From: an uncultured Saprospiraceae bacterium | GTDB lineage: Bacteria; Bacteroidota; Bacteroidia; Chitinophagales; Saprospiraceae | Assembly (NCBI GenBank): GCA_938022935.1 | Contig: CALIHL010000162.1 | Coordinates: forward strand, 1-34,860 | Direction: 5' to 3' | Length of the DNA: 34,860 nt | Part shown: positions 26,755-34,860 of the stretch, one piece after another | Layout of the letters: each line of letters begins with the position of its first letter | Position numbering within the stretch: position 1 is the stretch's first letter | The notes under the pieces: model-generated | The model's database searches: none | The model's input: the letters and a program-made list of their open reading frames with translations, nothing else | Told to the model about the DNA's origin: nothing | Position numbers and translations under genes: made by a program

Positions 26755-27302
26755 GGCTGGAGATAATACCTGTCGATTCCATCTAAGATCATTTGTACAA
26801 TCTTGTCAGGGTAAAAATATCCTGAATCTATAATTTGATCATAATTAGAATGGTCTTCAAAATCTATATTGTAGATTTTTTTGAATCGTTCTTTTTCACT
26901 TTTACGTCTCTCTTTGATTTTTCTAATTAGATGTAGAATTTCTCGATTGGACTCGTCACTTTTTCTTTTGTCATCCTTGCTGATTCTTTCAGCTGCGATA
27001 TCTTCATCACAGAGCAAGAATACCTTGTATGAAGAAGGGATAAAATTCCAAGCTAATCTTGAGTCAACAATGTAGTTGTCATCGGTATCATTGAGTGCTC
27101 TGGTACAAGAGTCAATCTTCTCATCTATATCTCTTCTTGAGTCGGTTAAGTGATTGAGCTCAAGTGTAGTCATGCCCATGTCAGCGGCTATCTGTCTTTG
27201 TATGGCGCCTGTAGAGAGGTATTTGTAACCAAGCTTCTCACACAACAACTTTCCGGTTGTACTTTTTCCACTGCCAATATCTCCAGAGATTGTGATGATC
27301 AT
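26751..27302 (-). CDS. Cytidylate-kinase-like P-loop kinase (archaeal/type 2 group)
   Basis: 183 residues. The P-loop is SGDIGSGKST (6-15), then YLSTGAIQRQIAADMGMT and NYIVDSRLAWNF, and late RKSEKERFKKIYNIDFEDHSNYDQIIDS. This order, with 'R-x-x-S-E-x-x-R-x-x-x-x-Y-x-I-D' and 'YD-x-x-I-D', is that of the cytidylate kinase 2 group seen in archaea and some bacteria, not classical bacterial Cmk. It would phosphorylate CMP/dCMP or another small molecule; the substrate is inferred. Charged residues are enriched in the lid (about 110-150). Confidence 0.8.
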   Translation of the reverse strand: MIITISGDIGSGKSTTGKLLCEKLGYKYLSTGAIQRQIAADMGMTTLELNHLTDSRRDIDEKIDSCTRALNDTDDNYIVDSRLAWNFIPSSYKVFLLCDEDIAAERISKDDKRKSDESNREILHLIRKIKERRKSEKERFKKIYNIDFEDHSNYDQIIDSGYFYPDKIVQMILDGIDRYYLQP

Positions 27303-27335
27303 TATTTTAAAACTGTTGTTGTTAAAAAGTAGCTA

Positions 27336-27363
27336 CAAAACTATAAATAACCTTTAGATCCAA
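27336..27363 (-). promoter_or_regulatory. Candidate promoter of the cytidylate-kinase-like gene
   Basis: On the minus strand, TTG (27363-27361), a 17-base spacer and TAGTTTTG (27343-27336) fit TTG-N-TAnnTTTG. It ends 33 bases before the ATG at 27302, in the divergent gap with the M42 peptidase gene. Confidence 0.5.
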
Positions 27364-27399
27364 TAGAGATCACTAATTTGGTGCACAGAAAATTAAAGA

Positions 27400-28467
27400 A
27401 TGAGCAATAGTAAAATCGATATAGACTTATTGTCAGAAGTATGTAAAGTGCCAGGGGCTCCTGGATTTGAGCAAAGAATAAGAGAAAAAATCATAGAGGA
27501 GGTAACACCTTATGTTGATGAAGTCACTGTAGATGCTATGGGCAGCGTACATGCCATCAAAAGAGCCGCTGGTAAGGACAACAAGAAAGTTATGATCGCC
27601 GCACACATGGATGAGATAAGCTTTATCGTAACGCATATTGACGATGATGGCTACATTCGATTTCATCCATTAGGTGGTTTTGACCCTAAGACGTTGACGG
27701 CTCAGAGAGTTTTTATTCACGGAAGTGAAGATGTTTTAGGCGTTATGGGTACCAAGCCTATACACATCATGAAGCCTGAAGAAAGAAAGAAGATGCCAGA
27801 CCTTTCTGACTTCTATATAGACACGGGGATGAAGAAGGAAGAGGTGGATAAGATCATCTCCATCGGAAACCCAATCACTCGGGAGCGCGACCTTGTAGTC
27901 ATGGGCTCTTGTGTCAACTCTAAGTCTCTTGATAATCGAGTTTCAGTATATATATTGATTGAGACCTTACGGGAAATGTCCAAAAAAGACCTAGATGTAG
28001 ATGTGTATGGCGTGTTCACTGTACAAGAGGAAGTTGGTCTCCGTGGTGCCATGACTGCAGCGTCAGGGATAGATCCTGACTTCGGTATCAATCTCGATGT
28101 AACATTAGCTTGTGATTATCCTATGGCTCAACCCCATGAAAGAATAACCTCTCTTGGAGAAGGAACAGCCATCAAGGTACTAGATGGGGCTACGATATGT
28201 GACTATCGAATGGTCAGATATATGAAAGGTCTTGCTGAAGAAAAGAAGATCTCCTACCAAATGGAGATCCTGCCTGCAGGTGGAACGGATACTGCAGGTA
28301 TCCAACGTTATGCAAAGGGAGGATCTATAGCAGGTGGTATATCTATACCAACAAGATACTTACACCAATCAATAGAAATGGCCCACATAGAAGATGTACG
28401 AGCAACGATTGATTTATTAGAAGCATCTTTAGAAGGGATAAGCTCTTTTGACTGGTCCTTTTCTTAA
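27400..28467 (+). CDS. M42 family metallo-aminopeptidase
   Basis: 355 residues, the standard M42 length. Metal ligands and active-site motifs are His69 in AAHMDEISF, the bridging Asp in KSLDNRVSVY, the catalytic Glu pair in VQEEVGLRGA, an Asp in LDVTLACD, and the late His in YLHQSIEMAH. GGTDTAGIQ is also conserved. These dodecameric, two-metal cytosolic enzymes trim amino acids from peptides, completing protein breakdown. It begins a plus-strand run with the dehydratase and the HtrA protease. Confidence 0.93.
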   Translation: MSNSKIDIDLLSEVCKVPGAPGFEQRIREKIIEEVTPYVDEVTVDAMGSVHAIKRAAGKDNKKVMIAAHMDEISFIVTHIDDDGYIRFHPLGGFDPKTLTAQRVFIHGSEDVLGVMGTKPIHIMKPEERKKMPDLSDFYIDTGMKKEEVDKIISIGNPITRERDLVVMGSCVNSKSLDNRVSVYILIETLREMSKKDLDVDVYGVFTVQEEVGLRGAMTAASGIDPDFGINLDVTLACDYPMAQPHERITSLGEGTAIKVLDGATICDYRMVRYMKGLAEEKKISYQMEILPAGGTDTAGIQRYAKGGSIAGGISIPTRYLHQSIEMAHIEDVRATIDLLEASLEGISSFDWSFS

Positions 28468-28488
28468 CCCGATAATTAATTACTTGTG

Positions 28489-28731
28489 ATGTGGAAAGAA
28501 GAAAATAATGCGCTTTATGCTGAGTTTAAGTTCTCAGACTTCAGAAAGGCTTTTGCTTTTATGACAGAAGTGGCGTTTATCGCAGAAGGACTCAATCACC
28601 ATCCAGAATGGTCCAATGTTTACAATACAGTAAAGATAAAGCTTACTACACATGACGCAGGCAATACTATCACTGAAAAAGATCGCTTGATGGCTTCACA
28701 AATCGAAAAGCTGATCTCTAAGCAGGTTTAA
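28489..28731 (+). CDS. Pterin-4a-carbinolamine dehydratase
   Basis: 80 residues from the ATG at 28489; a GTG one codon earlier is possible. The signature E-G-L-N-H-H-P-E-W-S-N-V-Y, followed by IKLTTHDAGNTITEKD, gives the three active-site His and the following Trp/Asp of the PCD/DCoH family. It dehydrates 4a-hydroxytetrahydropterin made by aromatic amino acid hydroxylases. No such hydroxylase gene is in the window. It is 21 bases after the M42 gene. Confidence 0.93.
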   Translation: MWKEENNALYAEFKFSDFRKAFAFMTEVAFIAEGLNHHPEWSNVYNTVKIKLTTHDAGNTITEKDRLMASQIEKLISKQV

Positions 28732-28753
28732 AATATTAGTAGAAATACATACT

Positions 28754-28772
28754 TGTTAAGGTGCTGTTAAGG
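28754..28772 (+). promoter_or_regulatory. Direct repeat with 11-base period upstream of the HtrA-like gene
   Basis: TGTTAAGG occurs at 28754-28761 and again at 28765-28772, an 11-base period (about one helical turn) ending about 100 bases before the htrA-like ATG. Equal half-sites on one helix face are typical of OmpR/PhoB-type response regulators. No binding data exist here, so operator status is inferred. The remaining bases to 28873 hold a near-match -7 (TAACTTTA) but no clear promoter. Confidence 0.5.
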
Positions 28773-28873
28773 ATTTCTGGACAAGAAACATTTGGGTTTT
28801 AGAAGTCGTTTTGATATAACTTTAGAAAGTTGATGAGAGTCAACGATCATAACAACAGACGAAACCTTAGAAT

Positions 28874-30082
28874 ATGAAAAGTTTATTTCAGCTTGTCATT
28901 GCAGGGATCATAGGTGGTGCGATCGCCTTTGGGGCTTTTAAAGCTTTTGATAAGGACACGGTGATATATGAACAGATACCGGCTCAAACCTATCAGACCA
29001 ATCAAGTCGGAAATGCTATAAACTCTACCAACATCTATAGCAACCCAAGTGTTCCTGACTTTGTAATTGCAGCTAATAAAGCCAACCCTGCTGTGGTACA
29101 CATTAGCGCTCAAAATGAAGAGGCCAAGAACTATCAGCAGAGAAAGAGAAGTTATCAAGATGACTTTTGGGGTTATAGAAGAAATCGAGGTGAGCGACCT
29201 CAAGCAGGTACAGGTTCAGGAGTAGTAATTAGTGATGATGGATATATCGTCACCAATAATCATGTTGTGGGTTTTGCTGACTACATAGAAGTAACGATGC
29301 ACGATGGGACAACACTTTCGGCAAAGAAGATAGGAACAGATCCATCGACAGATCTTGCCGTTATAAAAATAGAAGGACAATCATTTCCTCATTTAGAAAT
29401 GTCTAACTCTGACAACGTTCAAGTTGGTCAATGGGTAGTCGCTGTCGGGAATCCATTTAATTTAACGTCAACAGTAACGGCAGGTATCGTCAGTGCGATG
29501 GGCCGAGACCTTGATATCATACAAGGAGATAAAACTATAGCGGTTGATAAAACTATTGAAGAATTTATTCAGACCGATGCAGTTGTTAATCCTGGGAATA
29601 GTGGAGGCGCACTTGTCAACTCAGATGGAGACTTAATTGGAATCAACACAGCTATCTCTTCACCAACAGGTGTGTATGCAGGCTATTCTTTTGCCATCCC
29701 ATCTAATCTTGTCAAAAGGGTAGTTGATGAAATCATGGAAGTGGGCGGAGATATTAAAAGAGCTATGCTGGGTGTATCTATTGCTGATATTCCAGATGTC
29801 AGAAAACAAGGAATACGAGTGAGTCAAAATAAAGGTGTTTTCATATCTGGATTTCCAAAACTTAAAGACAGGTATGGGAGAGTATTTGGATATAGTTCAG
29901 CAGAGCAGTCGGGAATTGAAGTTGGAGATATAATAGTGTCTGTTAATAACAAACAAATTGATGATACAGAAGACCTTCAGAAGTCCTTAAAGTTTGCGAA
30001 GATTGGAGACACTTTAGATGTTACTCTTTTTAGAAATGGTAAGAAGAAGACAATTCCTGTAAAATTAAGACAGGGTATATGA
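28874..30082 (+). CDS. DegP/HtrA-type periplasmic serine protease
   Basis: 402 residues. An N-terminal helix (about 5-25, LFQLVIAGIIGGAIAFGAF) serves as signal or anchor. The chymotrypsin-like domain has His130 in TNNHVV, Asp160 in DPSTDLAVIKI and Ser243 in NPGNSGGALVN, a complete triad. One PDZ domain (about 285-400) follows, whereas DegP/DegQ have two, so it is closer in layout to DegS or single-PDZ HtrA. It degrades or refolds damaged envelope proteins. A direct repeat lies upstream and a strong terminator follows 59 bases after the stop. Confidence 0.95.
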   Translation: MKSLFQLVIAGIIGGAIAFGAFKAFDKDTVIYEQIPAQTYQTNQVGNAINSTNIYSNPSVPDFVIAANKANPAVVHISAQNEEAKNYQQRKRSYQDDFWGYRRNRGERPQAGTGSGVVISDDGYIVTNNHVVGFADYIEVTMHDGTTLSAKKIGTDPSTDLAVIKIEGQSFPHLEMSNSDNVQVGQWVVAVGNPFNLTSTVTAGIVSAMGRDLDIIQGDKTIAVDKTIEEFIQTDAVVNPGNSGGALVNSDGDLIGINTAISSPTGVYAGYSFAIPSNLVKRVVDEIMEVGGDIKRAMLGVSIADIPDVRKQGIRVSQNKGVFISGFPKLKDRYGRVFGYSSAEQSGIEVGDIIVSVNNKQIDDTEDLQKSLKFAKIGDTLDVTLFRNGKKKTIPVKLRQGI

Positions 30083-30140
30083 TCAAATCGTCTGCTTAAG
30101 ACGTTTAAAGATAAAGTTGGTTTTTCGTTTTGTTTTGAGG

Positions 30141-30179
30141 CGCCCGATTAATATTCATATTATCGGGCGTTTTCTTTTT
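30141..30179 (+). terminator. Rho-independent terminator after the HtrA-like gene
   Basis: CGCCCGAT (30141-30148) pairs with ATCGGGCG (30162-30169), extended inwards by AATAT/ATATT pairs, and is followed by TTTTCTTTTT (30170-30179). On the minus strand the flank is A-rich, not U-rich, so it should act on plus-strand transcription only. Confidence 0.9.
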
Positions 30180-30191
30180 ATAATCCCAAAA

Positions 30192-31322
30192 CTAAAGGCG
30201 TGTATTTAACCGAACCAACATATCCTCTTTCCAATTGACGAAGTTGTCTTTTTCAATTTGTTTTCTGGCCTCACCAATTAGCCATAGATAAAAAGAGAGA
30301 TTATGTATGCTTGCTATCTCGGTACCATAAGCTTCCTTAACAGCGAAAAGATGTCTGAGATATGATTTGCTATGAGACCTGCTGAGCTCGCTCGTGCTAT
30401 TCTTATCGATGGGAGAGAAGTCTTCTTTCCACTTGGCGTTTTTGATATTGATGACTCCTTGATCTGTATAAAGATGACCGTGTCTAGCATTGCGCGTAGG
30501 AAGCACACAGTCAAACATATCAATACCTCTGTCTATACATTCTAGTACATTTTGTGGTGTCCCAACACCCATAAGATATCTAGCTTTTTCAACAGGCAAG
30601 TGTTCTGTAACTTTTTCTGTCATGTCATACATGATCGGTGCAGGCTCTCCAACAGACAAGCCACCAATGGCATTGATCTCACAACCTTTGCTGGCTATGT
30701 ATTTGGCGGAAGCCGCTCTTAGATCATCGTAAGTACTTCCTTGGACTATAGGCGCAAGCGTCTGAGGATAATCATGCTGTCCTTGTGTTTTTTCAAAATG
30801 CTCCAAGCATCGATCCAACCATCTATGGGTCATATGCATGGACCTTCTTGCATAATTATACTCGCAAGGGAAGGGTGTGCACTCATCAAATGCCATGATA
30901 ATATCAGCACCTATGCTTTGTTGAATCTCAATAGCTCTCTCTGGACTAAAGAAGTGTTTTGATCCATCAATAGGAGATTTAAAATGAACTCCTTCTTCAG
31001 TGATTTTTCTAATGCCGCTGAGAGAATAAACTTGAAAGCCGCCGCTATCTGTAAGCATGGGTTTGTCCCAATTTATAAACTTATGTAAACCTCCAGCTTT
31101 CTCAATGATCTCGTGCCCAGGCCGAAGGTATAAATGAAAAGTATTGCCCAGAATAATTTCGGAACCAAGTGACTTTAAGTTTGCATGCGGCACTGACTTT
31201 ACTGTTCCTTGTGTGCCGACGGGCATGAATATAGGCGTATGGATCACACCATGTGATGTTGTTATTTTACCAAGTCGAGATCCACCTGTTGAGGACTTTT
31301 TTAATAAATCAAATTTTATCAC
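30192..31322 (-). CDS. tgt: tRNA-guanine transglycosylase
   Basis: 376 residues, standard length. DSGGFQVYSLSG holds Asp92 (general acid/base), followed by MAFDEC (144-149) and GGLSVGEP. FDCVLPTRNARHG holds the nucleophile Asp271. It swaps guanine 34 of GUN-anticodon tRNAs for preQ1 in queuosine synthesis. The usual zinc site C-x-C-x-x-C is Ser309, Ser311 and Ser314 here, while the following His340 (ASIHN) remains. I recall that other Bacteroidota Tgt proteins also lack these cysteines, so this is not a sign of decay. Overlaps rodA by 4 bases. Confidence 0.96.
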   Translation of the reverse strand: MIKFDLLKKSSTGGSRLGKITTSHGVIHTPIFMPVGTQGTVKSVPHANLKSLGSEIILGNTFHLYLRPGHEIIEKAGGLHKFINWDKPMLTDSGGFQVYSLSGIRKITEEGVHFKSPIDGSKHFFSPERAIEIQQSIGADIIMAFDECTPFPCEYNYARRSMHMTHRWLDRCLEHFEKTQGQHDYPQTLAPIVQGSTYDDLRAASAKYIASKGCEINAIGGLSVGEPAPIMYDMTEKVTEHLPVEKARYLMGVGTPQNVLECIDRGIDMFDCVLPTRNARHGHLYTDQGVINIKNAKWKEDFSPIDKNSTSELSRSHSKSYLRHLFAVKEAYGTEIASIHNLSFYLWLIGEARKQIEKDNFVNWKEDMLVRLNTRL

Positions 31323-32743
31323 CTCGTTTCTTTACTCATGTTAATTGTGATCCCTACCATCATAGAAAATGCCATCAATGCAGTACCACCTTTGCTGATG
31401 AAGGGGAGCGGTATCCCAATGACTGGACTTAGCCCCATTGTCATACCAATGTTTATAAAAAAGTGTGTAAAGATGAATCCCGCTATGATATAACAATATG
31501 CTCGTATAAAACTAAAATTAGAATTTTCTCCTACTCTAATAATTCTGATGGTGAGCAAGAGAAAAATAACTACGACACCTGCACCACCTAAAAATCCTTG
31601 CTCTTCTCCGATACTACTAAAAATAAAATCCGTTGTCTGCTCAGGCACATAATTCAACTTGGTAAGGTTGCCATTGAGATAACCTTTGCCGCTGAGGCCT
31701 CCAGAGCCAATCGCAATTTTTGATTGTATGAGATTATAAAGAGATCCTCTTGGATCACACTTTTCCGGTTGTAACCAGACATTTATTCTGTCTTGTTGGT
31801 GAGGCTTAAGTATGTTGTTAAACGCAAAGGAACTACTAAGTGAAATCACACACAACAATGCTAAACCACCAAGAACTGAAAATCTAGTGGTGAGACTCTG
31901 ACTCCTATTCATCACAAACAAGTGCACCAATAAATAAATCAAACTGATACCTACTGCATAAGGCATCAAATCAAACTGATAGCATAATATATTAGCCAAA
32001 GCAATGGCTGCAAATATGAAAATCGACGTTGTCTCCTTAATTGAAAACCTACTGGTAAATGCCACTCCTATTAAAAACAAAGCACTCGCTACAGTATAAA
32101 AGCCTTGAGTTAATGAGAAGACGATAGTTAGAAAAAGAGAGATGATGGCCAGGTAGTAGATGACAGGCATACCAAATCTGTAGTAAGCGATTATGAGGGA
32201 TGCGAAAGTGAGTGCAGATCCTGGGTCCGGTTGTAGGATAATCAATAATGCAGGTAACATCATGACACCCAATACGAGTAGCTGAGATTTATACTCTGAA
32301 AGCTTAGTGTGCACAGAGCTTAGGAGTGATGCAGAAAACAAAGCAGTTGCGACTTTTGCAAACTCACCCGGTTGAAAACCAAAAGGTCCAAAACTTATCC
32401 AAGACTTGGCTCCTTTTATTTCAGTACCCACCAATAAAAGTAAAACTAAGAGTACTATCCCAACAATATAGGCGGGTAGAGATAGACTATTCCATATCTG
32501 CCAATCCATTAGAGAAAGAATTATCAATACTATTAAAGACAACACCGCCCAAAGAAGCTGACTCCCAAAGGGTGAACGAAGGGTCCACATACTTCCTATG
32601 TTGTCATTGTATGTGGTCGTATAGACCATAAGCAGTCCAACAACAACTAATGCTAAGTATGAAATGAGCAGTAGCCAGTCAATTCCCGCTGATTGGCGTT
32701 GGCCTGTTCTGTTATACCCCCGACTAGAACTAGTCGGTCTCAA
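31319..32743 (-). CDS. rodA: SEDS peptidoglycan glycosyltransferase (RodA/FtsW family)
   Basis: 474 residues, longer than E. coli RodA, with extra membrane segments in the middle (about 200-290). Diagnostic stretches are QPDPGSALTF, PHQQDRINVWLQPE, QSKIAIGSGGLSGKGY, and VPEQTTDFIFSSIGEE, whose Asp372 matches the catalytic Asp of RodA, and GIPLPFISKGGTA. It polymerises lipid II into glycan strands for lateral wall growth, normally with a class B PBP. No PBP2 gene is adjacent, unlike many bacteria; a SPOR-like gene precedes it with a 14-base overlap. Confidence 0.94.
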   Translation of the reverse strand: MRPTSSSRGYNRTGQRQSAGIDWLLLISYLALVVVGLLMVYTTTYNDNIGSMWTLRSPFGSQLLWAVLSLIVLIILSLMDWQIWNSLSLPAYIVGIVLLVLLLLVGTEIKGAKSWISFGPFGFQPGEFAKVATALFSASLLSSVHTKLSEYKSQLLVLGVMMLPALLIILQPDPGSALTFASLIIAYYRFGMPVIYYLAIISLFLTIVFSLTQGFYTVASALFLIGVAFTSRFSIKETTSIFIFAAIALANILCYQFDLMPYAVGISLIYLLVHLFVMNRSQSLTTRFSVLGGLALLCVISLSSSFAFNNILKPHQQDRINVWLQPEKCDPRGSLYNLIQSKIAIGSGGLSGKGYLNGNLTKLNYVPEQTTDFIFSSIGEEQGFLGGAGVVVIFLLLTIRIIRVGENSNFSFIRAYCYIIAGFIFTHFFINIGMTMGLSPVIGIPLPFISKGGTALMAFSMMVGITINMSKETR

Positions 32744-33119
32744 ATAATTCTGTTTTTTCTATGCGATCTCTAAAAGGTATAGCTTCTCTGAAGTCATTCT
32801 TGAATCTTTGTAGATAAGATTCAAGATCATATCTAGTTTCAAAAGCTCCCACCTTCAAGCTATAGTATGGGTTTTCATAACTGTTAGAGTACTTGAATTC
32901 TGGATATAAACTTCTGAATTTGCTTTCTGCGTTTTCCCAAGTTCTTCTGTTGGTGGTACTGATCAACTTGATACGCCAACCATTGATAGAGGTTTCTGCT
33001 CTTCCTTCTTTTTCATATCTACTCATGAGGGCCTGAATCTTAGGCTTTTCAGAGAACCTCACTTGAGCCAATAGGCTTGAGCCTAAAAATGAAAGGATAA
33101 GAATAAGTACGAGTCGCAT
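32730..33119 (-). CDS. Secreted SPOR-like domain protein
   Basis: 129 residues with a signal peptide (MRLVLILILSFLGSSLLAQ). The mature part, from about GWRIKLISTTNRRTWENA to YYSLKVGAFETRYDLESYL and then RFKNDF, has the two beta-alpha repeats of a SPOR domain. The second repeat (VGAF-x-T-x-x-x-L) is clearest. SPOR domains bind peptidoglycan lacking stem peptides at growth or division sites. Overlap with rodA suggests a wall-growth role. Family assignment is likely, not certain. Confidence 0.75.
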   Translation of the reverse strand: MRLVLILILSFLGSSLLAQVRFSEKPKIQALMSRYEKEGRAETSINGWRIKLISTTNRRTWENAESKFRSLYPEFKYSNSYENPYYSLKVGAFETRYDLESYLQRFKNDFREAIPFRDRIEKTELFETD

Positions 33120-33153
33120 TTCTATATTTTACTAATACAGCTCAAAAAAACAA

Positions 33154-33161
33154 CAAATCTA
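33154..33161 (-). promoter_or_regulatory. Candidate Bacteroidota -7 element for the SPOR-rodA-tgt run
   Basis: Minus-strand TAGATTTG matches TAnnTTTG and ends 34 bases before the ATG at 33119, in the 55-base gap after secA. No -33 TTG at suitable spacing is seen. Confidence 0.4.
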
Positions 33162-33174
33162 CCGATCAGACAAC

Positions 33175-34860
33175 CTATATCTTACCGTGGCACTGTTTAA
33201 ACTTCTTCCCGCTCCCACAAGGACACTGATCATTACGACCAACCTTCTTGTCTGTTCTGACAAATGTCTCTGGTTTTGCCTTAGGTGCACTAACACCTTC
33301 AGCAGCAGCTCGTCTTGCTTGGTCTTGTCGTGAAGCAGTTGTTTTACTTAAATCTGTTTTAACGCTTTTAGCTTCTTGAAGGTTTTCATTGACATTGATC
33401 ATAAGTCGTCCCTTCATGAGATATGAGCTGATCTCTTCATTGATTTTATATATCAACCGCTCGAAGAGATCATAAGCTTCCATCTTATAGATAACCAATG
33501 GATCCTTTTGCTCAAATGATGCAGCCTGCACAGAATCTTTGAGTTCATCCATGGCACGTAGGTGTTCTTTCCAGTTTTCATCTACTATCGCAAGGCTTAC
33601 TGCCTTTTCTATATCCTTGATGACCGACTTCCCTTCACTGTCTATGGCTTCTTTAAGATCAGCTGATATAGGTAACACTTTACTCGACCCATCTGTAAAT
33701 GGTACTGCGATTCGCTTATAGCGATTGCCTTCATTTTCATAGACACGCTTGATCACTGGCATCAAAATCTCAGTGATTCTATCAAACTTCATATTGTAGA
33801 AGTCTGTTGTTTGCTTCTGTAGTTCTTCTATTAACTCTTTAACAGGAGCTTCGTTAAAACCTGCAGCATCTATCTCCGGATCGTAACCCAGCACTCTTAT
33901 ACATTCGTTTCTAAAGGAGTCGTAGGTGCCTGCATTTTTATAATCAACAACAATGTTTTCACAAAGTGCTGAGAAGAGATTATAAAGATCAACAGATAAA
34001 CGATCACCAGAAAGAGCATTCCCTCTTTTCTTATAAATTGCTTCACGCTGTATGTTCATTACATCATCATACTCCAGAAGTCTTTTTCTAATTCCAAAGT
34101 TGTTTTCCTCTACTTTTTTCTGTGCACGCTCGATAGACTTTGTAACCATGCTATGTTGGAGTACTTCTCCATCTTGATGACCCATTCGGTCCATCACTTT
34201 TGCAAGTCGCTCAGAGTTAAATAGTCTCATCAAGTTATCCTCCAATGAAACGTAGAACTGTGATGATCCGGGATCACCTTGTCTTCCTGCACGACCTCTA
34301 AGCTGTCTATCTACTCTTCGAGAATCATGTCTCTCTGTTGCTATAATAGCAAGACCACCAGCAGACTTTACTTCCTCGTTGATCTTTATATCCGTACCAC
34401 GACCGGCCATGTTGGTTGCGATCGTTACATTACCTGCACGACCTGCTTCTGAAACAATCTGCGCTTCTCGCTGATGTTGCTTGGCATTAAGAACATTGTG
34501 CTGAAGCCCTTTGATCTGCATCATACGACTCAGCTTCTCAGATATGTCTACTGTTGTAGTTCCTACCAGCACGGGTCTGCCGACAGCAGTTAGTTTTTCA
34601 ATTTCGTCTATGACTGCATTAAATTTTTCTCTTGCAGTTTTATAAACAAGATCTTCTTTATCTTTTCTTGTTATGGGCCTATTGGTTGGTATAACAGTAA
34701 CGTCCAATTTATAAATATCCCAAAGCTCTTTTGCTTCAGTCTCGGCTGTACCAGTCATTCCAGAGAGCTTATGGTACATTCTAAAGTAGTTCTGCAAAGT
34801 CACCGTTGCATATGTCTGAGTGATATCTCCTACTTTTACATTTTCTTTTGCCTCAAGCGC
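33175..34860 (-). CDS. secA: Preprotein translocase ATPase SecA, C-terminal part
   Basis: The frame is open to the right edge (the codon at 34860 is in frame), giving 561 visible residues; the N-terminal part lies outside. The second nucleotide-binding domain begins at about [16 protein letters not shown], with [27 protein letters not shown] and [12 protein letters not shown]. The helical scaffold and wing domains follow, then a linker and the SEC-C zinc tail, [15 protein letters not shown], with all ligands in place. It drives proteins through SecYEG. The gene ends 55 bases before the SPOR gene. Confidence 0.97.
   Translation of the reverse strand, partial: ALEAKENVKVGDITQTYATVTLQNYFRMYHKLSGMTGTAETEAKELWDIYKLDVTVIPTNRPITRKDKEDLVYKTAREKFNAVIDEIEKLTAVGRPVLVGTTTVDISEKLSRMMQIKGLQHNVLNAKQHQREAQIVSEAGRAGNVTIATNMAGRGTDIKINEEVKSAGGLAIIATERHDSRRVDRQLRGRAGRQGDPGSSQFYVSLEDNLMRLFNSERLAKVMDRMGHQDGEVLQHSMVTKSIERAQKKVEENNFGIRKRLLEYDDVMNIQREAIYKKRGNALSGDRLSVDLYNLFSALCENIVVDYKNAGTYDSFRNECIRVLGYDPEIDAAGFNEAPVKELIEELQKQTTDFYNMKFDRITEILMPVIKRVYENEGNRYKRIAVPFTDGSSKVLPISADLKEAIDSEGKSVIKDIEKAVSLAIVDENWKEHLRAMDELKDSVQAASFEQKDPLVIYKMEAYDLFERLIYKINEEISSYLMKGRLMINVNENLQEAKSVKTDLSKTTASRQDQARRAAAEGVSAPKAKPETFVRTDKKVGRNDQCPCGSGKKFKQCHGKI

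Overview
The window looks like a compact, moderately AT-rich chromosome segment of a Bacteroidota bacterium. A Saprospiria/Chitinophagia-like or Cytophagia-like relative is plausible, but I cannot place it more finely. The evidence is the housekeeping proteins (short-LID adenylate kinase, bL25 with an acidic tail, long RodA, M42 peptidase), several TAnnTTTG-type -7 promoter elements in the few intergenic gaps, and the lack of Shine-Dalgarno sequences. Coding density is very high: no gap exceeds about 150 bases, and three convergent gene pairs overlap at their stop codons. I see no tRNA, rRNA, CRISPR array, insertion sequence or phage gene.

Layout. Bases 1-3338 (minus) carry the 5' part of a penicillin-acylase-family lipoprotein gene, a redoxin and dnaX. 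Bases 3417-9155 (plus) form a tightly overlapping six-gene glycan operon: Wzy/ligase-like membrane protein, GT2, sulfotransferase, two GT4 enzymes and an uncharacterised membrane-anchored protein. Bases 9150-11568 (minus) carry two tandem secreted thioredoxin-like proteins with helical C-terminal halves. A class III aminotransferase (plus) follows, then a minus-strand block rplY-nlpC/P60-adk-obgE. Bases 15775-20875 (minus) carry a Wzz-like co-polymerase, a DUF2061 protein, cysC, cysD, cysN and a second sulfotransferase. Then come metH (minus), uvrB (plus), an archaeal-type cytidylate-kinase-like gene (minus), an M42 aminopeptidase, a pterin carbinolamine dehydratase and a DegP/HtrA protease (plus). 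The right end is a minus-strand block of a SPOR-like protein, rodA and tgt, and the C-terminal two thirds of secA, which runs off the window.

How the genes fit together. The most coherent biological story is a sulfated surface or exopolysaccharide system split over two loci about 6.6 kb apart. The right-hand operon makes the sulfate donor PAPS (CysD/CysN make APS, CysC makes PAPS), with a chain-length regulator and a sulfotransferase. The left-hand operon supplies glycosyltransferases, a polymerase or ligase and another sulfotransferase. No PAPS reductase or sulfite reductase is nearby, so PAPS here probably serves sulfation rather than cysteine synthesis. Two housekeeping proteins (DnaX and Tgt) lack the cysteines that bind zinc in their better-known relatives. 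An 11-base-period direct repeat precedes the HtrA protease gene.
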